From positions 59,961 through 123,960 of the forward strand of contig NZ_JAVRIC010000010.1 in assembly GCF_031846245.1 (NCBI RefSeq): a stretch of DNA of 64,000 bases, given 5' to 3'. Position 1 is the first letter of the stretch; every line of letters begins with the position of its first letter. The translations under genes were made by a program, and so were the position numbers. Positions 57,142 through 64,000 of the stretch are shown in pieces. The notes beneath the pieces are model-generated. The model made no database searches and was not told the origin of the DNA. It was given only the letters and a program-made list of their open reading frames with translations. The stretch comes from Banduia mediterranea (GTDB taxonomy: Bacteria; Pseudomonadota; Gammaproteobacteria; Nevskiales; Nevskiaceae).

Positions 57142-58428
57142 TCAGGTGGCGCGGTGCTGTGAGGACACCAGCACCAGTCCGCTGGAGGTGACGCTGTGGT
57201 GTTGCCGGTCGCGCTCCGGATCAAGGCCGATGACGCTGCCCGGCGGCAAGTGGCAGCCTTCGTCGACGATGGCGTTGCGGATTCTGCTGCCGGCGCCGAC
57301 GCGGGCGCCCGGCAGCAGAATGCTGCGCTCGATGCGACTGTCCGCTCCGATCGCCACGTCGCGTGACACCACCGAATCGCGAATCTCGACGTCGCCGTTC
57401 GGCAGCTGGCCGGACGGGTCTCGACCCACCGCGCGGACCGGCCAGGTGGCATCGATCAGGTCCAGCGGCGGTGTCGCGCTGGCAAGCTCCAGGCTGGTCT
57501 GCCAGTAGGCATCGAGGGTGCCGACATCGCGCCAGTAGCCGGCGCGTGTCGGGTCGCGCACGTCCTTGAGGCTGTGTGCATAGAGGCGGGGTTCGGTCCT
57601 CACCAGGGCCGGGATGATGTCCTTGCCGAAATCATGGCTCGAGCGGCTGTCGGCCGCATCGACTTCGAGCCGGTCCAGCAACAGCCCGGTGTCGAACAGA
57701 TAGATGCCCATCGACGCCAGCGCCCGATCCGGCTTGCCGGGAATCGGTCTGGGGAACGGCGGCTTTTCGACGAAACCGCGCAGGCGCTGCTCGGAATCGA
57801 CCTCGATCACGCCGAAGCCCGAAGCCTCCGCCAGCGGCACTTCGACACAGCCGACCGTGAGCCGTGCGTCATGGCGCAGATGGTCGGCCAGCATTGCGGC
57901 ATAGTCCATCTTGTAGACGTGGTCCGCGGCCAGCACCAGCACGTGCGAGGGCGCCAGGCTGCGGATCACGTCGCGGTTCTGGCAGACCGCGTCGGCCGTG
58001 CCGGCGTAGCTGTTCTCGCCGTGCGCGGCCAGCGTGCGGATCGTCTCGCCGTCGGCCCCCGATGACCGCCAGGCTTGCAGATGCGACGCCAGGGTGCCAG
58101 CCATGTACTGGGTCAGCACGCCGACTTCACTGATGCCGGAATTGCGACAGTTCGACAGCGTGAAGTCGATGATGCGATGTTGCCCGGCGATCGACACCGC
58201 CGGCTTGGCGCGTCGCTCGGTGAGCGTGCCCAGGCGCGTTCCGCGACCGCCGGCCAGCACCAGCGCGAGCACGCCTTTCATGTCCGGCCGAGGCGCCACC
58301 CGGTGGCAGAGTGCCAACGGTCTGGCCGGGCTCGGGGCGGAGCGTACGAGTGCTGGGTGGGATGCGGGGATGTCCCTACGGGACAGCGGCGTAGGGTCGA
58401 GCTGTTCCAGGGCGGTGGCGGGGGGCAT
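57142..58428 (-). CDS. glgC: Glucose-1-phosphate adenylyltransferase (ADP-glucose pyrophosphorylase)
   Basis: Makes ADP-glucose for glycogen synthesis. The nucleotidyltransferase domain opens LALVLAGGRGTRLGTLTERRAKPAV. It has the substrate-site DHVYKMDY and FVEKP, and YWRDVGTLDAYW before the C-terminal left-handed beta-helix. Length is typical once the N-terminus is trimmed. The ATG at 58428 has GGAG upstream but gives a 49-residue leader before the usual MKGVLALVLAGG start at 58281, so the true start is uncertain. An FNR-type box lies about 70 bp upstream. Confidence 0.93.
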   Translation of the reverse strand: MPPATALEQLDPTPLSRRDIPASHPALVRSAPSPARPLALCHRVAPRPDMKGVLALVLAGGRGTRLGTLTERRAKPAVSIAGQHRIIDFTLSNCRNSGISEVGVLTQYMAGTLASHLQAWRSSGADGETIRTLAAHGENSYAGTADAVCQNRDVIRSLAPSHVLVLAADHVYKMDYAAMLADHLRHDARLTVGCVEVPLAEASGFGVIEVDSEQRLRGFVEKPPFPRPIPGKPDRALASMGIYLFDTGLLLDRLEVDAADSRSSHDFGKDIIPALVRTEPRLYAHSLKDVRDPTRAGYWRDVGTLDAYWQTSLELASATPPLDLIDATWPVRAVGRDPSGQLPNGDVEIRDSVVSRDVAIGADSRIERSILLPGARVGAGSRIRNAIVDEGCHLPPGSVIGLDPERDRQHHSVTSSGLVLVSSQHRAT

Positions 58429-58497
58429 GTGGTGGATCTCCGTCAAGAGCGAGCAGCTTGAGTCCTTTCATCCTAGGGGTGACATGGGGATTGCGCA

Positions 58498-58511
58498 TTG
58501 ACCTGAATCAA
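58498..58511. promoter_or_regulatory. FNR-type box upstream of glgC
   Basis: TTGACCTGAATCAA (TTGAC-N4-ATCAA), placed 70-83 bp before the glgC start and just past the stop of the preceding minus-strand gene. Confidence 0.6.
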
Positions 58512-58516
58512 TTCGC

Positions 58517-58915
58517 TTACGGCGTCTCGTTGACGGGTGTGTGTGGGTCGTCGGCGCGCCGATTGTGGGCGATGCCGGCCGGCGAGCGCGGGCGCCGGTC
58601 GAGCGCCGCCAGATTGGAGCTGTCGCGCAGCCGCCGCCAGATTTCCATCGGCGTTCCGGGGACGCTGCGCAGGCGTTGCATTCCATCCGGCGTCAGCGTG
58701 ACGTAGACGCCGTCGGAACCGCATTCCGAGCTGAGGCGACCGGCCAGTGTCAGGCGTTCCAGCGCCTGGTAGAGATCGTCGCTGCGCAGCGGCAGCTCGG
58801 CCCATTCCTGCTGCAGCGTGGTCAGCGACAGCCGACCGCCCGTCGGAATCAGGTCGTCGCGGAAGATGCGCATCAGAGCATCATCGATCGCGCCTTCGGT
58901 CGGGTGCAGATGCAT
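58517..58915 (-). CDS. Small protein of unknown function, possibly winged helix
   Basis: A 132-residue cytosolic protein starting at 58915 (MHLHPTEGAIDDALMRIF). Residues about 5-85 have helix-helix-helix-strand spacing (LTTLQQEWAELPLRSDDLYQALERLTLAGRLS, then DGVYVTLTPDGMQRL) that resembles a winged helix with a wing. The tail is polar. It follows the fnr-type gene by 11 bp on the same strand, so it is probably co-transcribed and may assist that regulator. The function is not recognised. Confidence 0.65.
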   Translation of the reverse strand: MHLHPTEGAIDDALMRIFRDDLIPTGGRLSLTTLQQEWAELPLRSDDLYQALERLTLAGRLSSECGSDGVYVTLTPDGMQRLRSVPGTPMEIWRRLRDSSNLAALDRRPRSPAGIAHNRRADDPHTPVNETP

Positions 58916-58926
58916 GGTCGTGGTCC

Positions 58927-59631
58927 TCAGCTCAATGCCTGCAAGGCAGCGGGATTGACGATCTCGCAATGCGCGCCGCGGCGCTTGAGCACGCCGCGTT
59001 CCTGCAGGCGGGTGAATGCGCGCGATACGGTTTCGGTGGTGAGCCCCAGATAGCGCGCCAGATCGGTCCGCGACATCGGCAGATCGATTTCGCTGCGGAT
59101 GTCGCCGTCCTGCCCGCGCAACTGCGTGACCAGGAAGTCGGCCACGCGCTGGTCGGCCGCGCATCGGCCACGATGCAGCATGCCGTAGAGACGTTCGAAT
59201 TCGTGGCACAGCTTGGAGAGCACGCGATCGCGGAACGAGGGCGAGCGTGTCATCTTCTCGCGTACCGCCGCGGCCGGCAGCTTGCACACCCAGCTGCGGC
59301 TCAAGGCCACGGCGTTGGTGTGGTAGCTCCGGTCGCAGACCGATTCGAGGCCGGCGGCATCGTTGGCGAGTTGAAAGCCGCGCACCTCTTCCTCCCCGTC
59401 GCTGGAGCAGACGTAGGTCTTGGTGGCGCCGCCGCGGATCACGTAGAGCGTGTCGGCCGGATCACCGGCGTGGTAGAGGTGTTCGCCCTTGGCGACCACC
59501 CTGCGAACCACCTGTGGCGGGTGCAGGCTGTCGGCGGTCAGCGCGCCGCCGAGGCAGTGCCCGGCGCGTGCGCAGTCGCTGCAGGGATTGTTCGCTGCGT
59601 CGCTGGAGACGGTGGTGTCGGCGTGGCTCAT
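58927..59631 (-). CDS. FNR/ANR-type oxygen-responsive regulator
   Basis: A 234-residue Crp/Fnr protein. Cys17, Cys20 and Cys26 (NPCSDCARAGHC) plus Cys116 (WVCKLP) match the four [4Fe-4S] ligands of FNR, which dimerises without oxygen. The cyclic-nucleotide-like beta roll covers about 40-130. The C-terminal helix-turn-helix MSRTDLARYLGLTTETVSR has the E-TVSR recognition helix that reads TTGAT. The ATG at 59631 opens the Cys domain directly. It very probably acts on the TTGAY-N4-RTCAA sites nearby. Confidence 0.95.
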   Translation of the reverse strand: MSHADTTVSSDAANNPCSDCARAGHCLGGALTADSLHPPQVVRRVVAKGEHLYHAGDPADTLYVIRGGATKTYVCSSDGEEEVRGFQLANDAAGLESVCDRSYHTNAVALSRSWVCKLPAAAVREKMTRSPSFRDRVLSKLCHEFERLYGMLHRGRCAADQRVADFLVTQLRGQDGDIRSEIDLPMSRTDLARYLGLTTETVSRAFTRLQERGVLKRRGAHCEIVNPAALQALS

Positions 59632-59763
59632 GACTGTCCTGTAGCGCAAGGCTTGCAGGAAAGTCTGCCGCCGCGAGCCACGACCGCCCATTCGGTATTT
59701 CCGAGACGAAGCTGCGGAAACTACGTAGCTGGCCGTAGCCGACGGATTCGTTTGCATTACGGT

Positions 59764-60678
59764 TCATTCCGGTTTGGACGCCTGATCGCGAATGCGCTGC
59801 TCCAGCCTTTCGGCCAGCGCCGGTGGCTTGACCACGTACACGTCACAGCGCACATGGTCGAGCAGCGCCCTGGCGGAGCCGCCCAGCAGCAGGTGCTCCA
59901 GGCCCTTGTGGCCGGCGGTGCCGAGCACCAGCACATCGGCCTGGCTGCGCTGCGTCAGCTCGCGCATCGAACGCTTGAAGGTTCCGAGCAGGAAATGGCG
60001 TCGCAGGTGCGGCACGCCGTAGTCGGCGGCGAAGCTGTCGAAGGCAGTCCGCGAGCCCTTGCTCAGCGAGGCGTACTGGTCCGGGCGCAGGTTCGGCACC
60101 AGCGGCGGCAGGGCCTCGGCCGCGACCAGCGGGTCGAAGACCGTGGCCAGATGCAGGTCGGCATTGCTCTGGATCGCCAGCGCCAGCGCCTGATCGACAA
60201 TGTGCCGGTTCAGGGCTTCGTCCTCATCGAGATCGACGGCGGCGACGATGCGCTTCGGCAGGGCATGCGCGCCCATGTGCACCAGCAGCAGCGGAACCGG
60301 ACAGTCGCGCAGCAGATGCCAGTCGAGCCGCGCCAGCAGCAGGCGTCGCGCCGGCGTTTCCGGGTCCGCGTCCTTGATCAGCAGGTCGGCCTTGAACTCG
60401 ACGACGTGTGCCAGGATTTCAGCCAGCGGATCGGAATCGCTGATCGCCTCGGTCGTGAATTGCGGGTTCGGTGCATCCAGAAGCTGCGCCTCTTCCTTGA
60501 ACCAGAGCCGCCGTTCCTGAAGCAGCGCCTCGCGATCCGGAGCCGAGCCCGACTCGTCGAGTACGCACACGTGCAGGGCGGCGCCGCTTGCGTTGGCGAG
60601 CCGGATCGCGCGTTCGAGCGCCGGCGAGCGCTGCGCCTCGCCCACGGTGACCAGCATGATCCGCCTGAACTGACTCAT
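59764..60678 (-). CDS. Tandem universal stress protein (UspA)
   Basis: A 304-residue protein with two Usp domains (about 1-145 and 155-290). The C-terminal one carries the ATP-binding LVLGTAGHKGLEHLLLGGSARALLDHVRCDVYVV, close to the G-x2-G-x9-G-S/T motif. The start at 60678 follows GGAGAATCC. Double-domain Usp proteins are commonly under FNR/ANR control in low-oxygen survival, and a pair of such boxes lies upstream. Confidence 0.93.
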   Translation of the reverse strand: MSQFRRIMLVTVGEAQRSPALERAIRLANASGAALHVCVLDESGSAPDREALLQERRLWFKEEAQLLDAPNPQFTTEAISDSDPLAEILAHVVEFKADLLIKDADPETPARRLLLARLDWHLLRDCPVPLLLVHMGAHALPKRIVAAVDLDEDEALNRHIVDQALALAIQSNADLHLATVFDPLVAAEALPPLVPNLRPDQYASLSKGSRTAFDSFAADYGVPHLRRHFLLGTFKRSMRELTQRSQADVLVLGTAGHKGLEHLLLGGSARALLDHVRCDVYVVKPPALAERLEQRIRDQASKPE

Positions 60679-60751
60679 AAAGGATTCTCCATCACGGCCG
60701 CCAGAAGCAGCGGTCACCCCTCGAAACTCCACCTCTACGGGAGAATCGACA

Positions 60752-60796
60752 TTGACGCGGGTCAATCGCCTTGCCGGCGGCACTGATGCCGGTCAA
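60752..60796. promoter_or_regulatory. Two FNR/ANR-type boxes in a divergent promoter
   Basis: TTGACGCGGGTCAA (60752-60765) and CTGATGCCGGTCAA (60783-60796) are centred 31 bp apart, three helical turns, between the Usp gene (minus) and the quinone-reductase gene (plus). The second has one mismatch in the left half. Confidence 0.6.
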
Positions 60797-60855
60797 TGCG
60801 GACCGGGGACCGCGGACTAGGCTGGGGCCACGTCGAAACGCCAGCAGAGGCCGTC

Positions 60856-61440
60856 ATGAGCAGCCGCCGGATCACCATCATCCAGGGCCACCCCGATATC
60901 GAGGAAAGCCATCTGGGCCATGCCCTCGCCAGCGCCTATGCCGATGGCGCGGCGCAGGCCGGGCATCAGCTGCGCTATGTGATCGTCGCGCAGCTGGAGT
61001 GTCCTGTTCTGCAGTGCAAGGAGGATTGGGAGCACGGGCCGGCACCGGAGGCGATCGTGGCGGCGCAGCAGGCGATCGCCTGGGCCGATCATCTGCTGAT
61101 CGTGTTTCCGTTGTGGCTCGGAACCATGCCGGCCTCGTTTCAGGCCTTTCTGGAACAGTTGCTGCGCCCCGGTTTCGCCTTCGATCCGCAGGCGAGGGGG
61201 CGCCCCAATCTGCTCGCCGGCCGTTCCGCGCACCTCGTGGTCACGATGGGCCGGCCCGTGCCCGTCCGCTGGCGACTGTTCGGTGCCGACGGGGTGCGCG
61301 GACTGGTGCGCAACGTGCTCCGCTACTTCGGCGTGTCGCCGGTTCGTACGAGTTATCTCGACACCGGCGGAAAGGCCGGGCCACGCGGCGTCCGTCGCTG
61401 CCTGGAGCGGATGCGTCGTGCCGGTGCCAAGGCGGCCTAG
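60856..61440 (+). CDS. Flavodoxin-fold NAD(P)H-dependent oxidoreductase
   Basis: A 194-residue flavoprotein of the MdaB/KefF/NQO family. The FMN/FAD loop is IIQGHPDIEESHLGHALASAY, and the substrate-side stretch is DHLLIVFPLWLGTMPASFQAFLEQLLRPGFAF. The ATG at 60856 is preceded by AGAGG. It probably reduces quinones by two electrons in the cytosol. It starts 60 bp after an FNR-type box. Confidence 0.9.
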   Translation: MSSRRITIIQGHPDIEESHLGHALASAYADGAAQAGHQLRYVIVAQLECPVLQCKEDWEHGPAPEAIVAAQQAIAWADHLLIVFPLWLGTMPASFQAFLEQLLRPGFAFDPQARGRPNLLAGRSAHLVVTMGRPVPVRWRLFGADGVRGLVRNVLRYFGVSPVRTSYLDTGGKAGPRGVRRCLERMRRAGAKAA

Positions 61441-61474
61441 CAGGAGCGCAAGGCCGTCCCGGCGGCGCGCCGGC

Positions 61475-61488
61475 CTGACCTGGATCAA
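61475..61488. promoter_or_regulatory. FNR-type box upstream of ppsA
   Basis: CTGACCTGGATCAA, one mismatch from TTGAC-N4-ATCAA, 58 bp before the ppsA start. Confidence 0.5.
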
Positions 61489-61545
61489 TGAAATCGGTGA
61501 CCAGGCGATGAGAATTGCAGGGTCCATCCCCCCCGAGAGCTGACC

Positions 61546-63957
61546 ATGACCGATTCCACCGCACCCGTCGTCGATTTCGATTCGGTGAGTCGCCACGATG
61601 TCGGCCTGGTCGGCGGCAAGAACGCCTCCCTCGGCGAGATGATCCAGAACCTCACGGCTGCCGGCGTGCGGGTGCCACCGGGATTCGCCACCACCGCTGC
61701 GGCCTATCGCCGCTTCATCGAGTCCAACGGGCTGGAGTCCCTGATCCGCGGGCAGCTCGCGGCCTGGAGCGATAGCCGCATCAGCCTGGCCGAAGCCGGC
61801 GCCGCGATCCGGGCCGCCTTCATGCAGGCGGACTGGCCGGCCGAGAGCAGCGAGGCGGTTGTGCGGTTCTACCGCGCGCTCGGCGAGCGCCTGGGCGATG
61901 TGGCGCCGTCGGTCGCCGTGCGCTCCAGCGCGACCGCCGAGGATCTGCCCGACGCAAGCTTCGCCGGTCAGCAGGAGACCTATCTCAACGTGGTGGGCGA
62001 GGCCGAGCTGCTGCTGGCCTGCAAGCGCTGCTACGCCTCGCTGTTCACCGATCGCGCGATCAGCTACCGCCAGGCGCGCGCTTACGATCATCTCAGCGTG
62101 GCCTTGTCGGTGGGCGTGCAGCAGATGGTGCGTTCCGACCGTGGCGGTTCCGGCGTGATGTTTTCGATCGACACCGAAACCGGATTCGATCGGGTGGTGC
62201 TGATCAATGCGGCCTGGGGGCTCGGCGAGACCGTGGTGCAGGGTCTGGTCGATCCCGACGAATACGTGGTGTTCAAGCCGTTGCTGGCCGATCCCGAGCG
62301 GGTTCCGATCGTGGAGAAGACCGTGGGCGGCAAGGCCATCAAGATGGTCTATGCGGCCGAAGGCGGCAAGAGCACACGCACCGTCGCCACCTCCGTGGCC
62401 GAACGTGAGCGCAGCGTGCTCGACGACAGCGAGATCCTGCAACTGGCGCGCTGGGCCTGCGTCATCGAGCAGCATTACGGCGTGGCGATGGACATGGAAT
62501 GGGCCCGGGACGGTGACAGCGGCGCGCTCTACATCGTGCAGGCGCGGCCGGAAACCGTGCAGTCGCAGCGCCGCGAAGATGCGGCACTGAAAAGCTACAG
62601 CGTGAGCGATGCCGGGCCGATGCTGCTCTCGGGGCTGGCGATCGGCGATGCCGCGGTCAACGGCCGGGTCTGCATCGTGCTCGACCCGCGCAGTGTCGAG
62701 GACTTCCCGCAGGGTGCGATCCTGGTCGCCGAGAACACCGATCCAGACTGGGTGCCGATCATGCGCAAGGCCGCGGCCATCGTCACCGATCACGGCGGTC
62801 GCACCTCGCACGCCGCGATCGTCAGCCGCGAACTCGGCGTGCCCGCCCTGATCGGCACCGGTCAGGCGACGCGGGTCCTGCACGACGCGCAGGACATCAC
62901 CGTGTCCTGCGCCGAGGGCGACACCGGTCAGGTGTATGAGGGCCACGCCGAAATCTTCGCCGAATCGATCTCGCTCGACCATGTGCCGTCGACCCGCACC
63001 AAGCTGATGCTCAACCTTGCCAACCCGGCGGCGGCGTTCCGCTGGTGGCGCCTGCCGGCCGATGGCGTGGGTCTGGCGCGCATGGAGTTCGTCATCAGCA
63101 ACACGATCAAGGTGCATCCGATGGCTCTGGCGCATCCGGAGCGCGTCAGCGACCCCGAGGTCCGCGCGCAGATCGAACAGCTCACGCGCGGCTATGCCGA
63201 CCGCACCGACTACTTCGTCGAGCGGCTCGCGAGCAGCCTGGCGCGCATCGCCGCGTTCTGCCATCCGAAGCCGGTGATCGTGCGGTTGTCCGATTTCAAG
63301 TCCAACGAATACGCGAATCTGCTCGGCGGCGCCGGTTTCGAGCCGCACGAGGAGAATCCGATGCTCGGACTGCGCGGCGCCTCGCGCTACTACTCGCCGC
63401 GCTATCGCGACGGTTTCGCGCTCGAATGCCGTGCACTGCGGCGCCTGCGCGAGGTGCTGGGCTTCGACAACGTGATCGTGATGGTGCCGTTCTGTCGCAC
63501 GGTCGACGAAGCCGACCACGTGCTGACGGTGATGGCCGAACACGGCCTCAAACGCGGCGAGCGGGGCCTCAAGATCTACGTGATGTGCGAGATTCCGGCC
63601 AACGTGATTCTGGCCGAGGATTTTGCCGCGCGCTTCGACGGCTTTTCGATCGGCAGCAACGACCTGACCCAGCTGACCCTCGGCGTGGACCGCGATTCCG
63701 ACGAACTGGCGCCGCTGTTCTCCGAGCACAATCCGGCGGTCAAGCGCCTGATCGAAGACGTGATCGGGCGCGCGCACAGCGTGGACACGCCAGTGGGCCT
63801 GTGCGGCGAGGCGCCCAGCAGCCACCCCGAGTTCGCCCGGTTTCTGGTGGACGCCGGCATCGATTCGATCTCGGTCAATCCGGCGAGCTTCCTTGCCGTG
63901 AACCGCAATGTGCATCTGGCGGAGGTCGCGATCGACAATGCCACCGGCGTGCGCTGA
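61546..63957 (+). CDS. ppsA: Phosphoenolpyruvate synthase
   Basis: Converts pyruvate and ATP to PEP, AMP and phosphate for gluconeogenesis. 803 residues, normal length. The N-terminal ATP-grasp-like domain contains VGGKNASLGEMIQNL and VAVRSSATAEDLPDASFAGQQ. The central phosphohistidine domain has DHGGRTSHAAIVSRELGVPA with the catalytic His. The C-terminal PEP-binding domain has VMCEIPANVILAEDF, GFSIGSNDLTQLTLGVDRDS and LCGEAPSS. With glgP and glgC it links pyruvate to glycogen. Confidence 0.96.
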   Translation: MTDSTAPVVDFDSVSRHDVGLVGGKNASLGEMIQNLTAAGVRVPPGFATTAAAYRRFIESNGLESLIRGQLAAWSDSRISLAEAGAAIRAAFMQADWPAESSEAVVRFYRALGERLGDVAPSVAVRSSATAEDLPDASFAGQQETYLNVVGEAELLLACKRCYASLFTDRAISYRQARAYDHLSVALSVGVQQMVRSDRGGSGVMFSIDTETGFDRVVLINAAWGLGETVVQGLVDPDEYVVFKPLLADPERVPIVEKTVGGKAIKMVYAAEGGKSTRTVATSVAERERSVLDDSEILQLARWACVIEQHYGVAMDMEWARDGDSGALYIVQARPETVQSQRREDAALKSYSVSDAGPMLLSGLAIGDAAVNGRVCIVLDPRSVEDFPQGAILVAENTDPDWVPIMRKAAAIVTDHGGRTSHAAIVSRELGVPALIGTGQATRVLHDAQDITVSCAEGDTGQVYEGHAEIFAESISLDHVPSTRTKLMLNLANPAAAFRWWRLPADGVGLARMEFVISNTIKVHPMALAHPERVSDPEVRAQIEQLTRGYADRTDYFVERLASSLARIAAFCHPKPVIVRLSDFKSNEYANLLGGAGFEPHEENPMLGLRGASRYYSPRYRDGFALECRALRRLREVLGFDNVIVMVPFCRTVDEADHVLTVMAEHGLKRGERGLKIYVMCEIPANVILAEDFAARFDGFSIGSNDLTQLTLGVDRDSDELAPLFSEHNPAVKRLIEDVIGRAHSVDTPVGLCGEAPSSHPEFARFLVDAGIDSISVNPASFLAVNRNVHLAEVAIDNATGVR

Positions 63958-63975
63958 GGGCGTGCGCGACGGTTT

Positions 63976-63989
63976 TTGATCCATGTCAA
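63976..63989. promoter_or_regulatory. FNR/ANR-type box at window end
   Basis: TTGATCCATGTCAA (TTGAT-N4-GTCAA), just after ppsA. It probably belongs to the promoter of the next gene beyond the window. Confidence 0.55.
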
Positions 63990-64000
63990 TGACGCGTCGC

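Noticed and set aside
60817..63984. 1055-residue minus-strand frame opposite ppsA
   Set aside because: The His/Arg/Asp-rich translation is the usual antisense of a GC-rich gene; ppsA on the plus strand is certain.

Overview
The window is high-GC, gene-dense proteobacterial chromosome. The gene content (FadE-type acyl-CoA dehydrogenase, HiPIP, MipA/OmpV, encapsulated-ferritin homologue, N-type ATPase, FNR-type regulator) fits a gammaproteobacterium, perhaps of the Nevskiales/Solimonadaceae type. The taxonomy is inference from gene content only.

Layout. 0-5.7 kb: two tandem paralogues (the first cut by the window edge) that join an OmpR/ToxR-like DNA-binding domain, a Ser/Thr kinase domain, one membrane helix and a TPR array. 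5.7-16.1 kb: a small outer-membrane barrel, a decayed metallo-hydrolase, purU, an acyl-CoA ligase, a third kinase-like protein whose two key lysines are replaced, a decayed CaiB/BaiF CoA-transferase and fadE. A TetR gene diverges from fadE. 17-20.3 kb is a decay zone: IS1380 and ISNCY-like transposase fossils, a P4-type integrase fossil beside tRNA-Gly(TCC), and a frameshifted DUF817 gene. 20.3-26.8 kb: a cytochrome c, MipA/OmpV, a DUF885 lipoprotein and two uncharacterised envelope proteins. 27-29.5 kb: a DUF4266-DUF3570-ApbE operon. 30-33.2 kb: a DUF1538 membrane protein overlapping a protein with three PII-like domains. 33.4-38.9 kb: single genes, including a NERD-helicase and a RAYT transposase fossil.

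39.2-44.0 kb holds a Pio/Mtr-like extracellular electron-transfer operon: decaheme cytochrome, outer-membrane porin, diheme cytochrome c and Tat-exported HiPIP. A divergent TetR gene lies upstream, and a palindrome sits inside the putative promoter. It is followed at 44.2-50.6 kb by a complete N-type ATP synthase operon, atpDCQRBEFAG. An encapsulated-ferritin homologue comes next, so iron/electron input, ion-motive ATPase and iron storage lie side by side.

51-64 kb looks like a low-oxygen energy and carbon regulon: a Pat-like acyl-CoA synthetase/acetyltransferase, nitroreductase, glycogen phosphorylase, ADP-glucose pyrophosphorylase, an FNR-type regulator with its four cluster cysteines, tandem UspA, a flavodoxin-fold quinone reductase and PEP synthase. 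Nine sites of the form TTGAY-N4-RTCAA, or one mismatch from it, lie in the promoter gaps of these genes, of the ferritin gene and of the N-ATPase operon. They suggest control by the FNR-type protein encoded in the same cluster.
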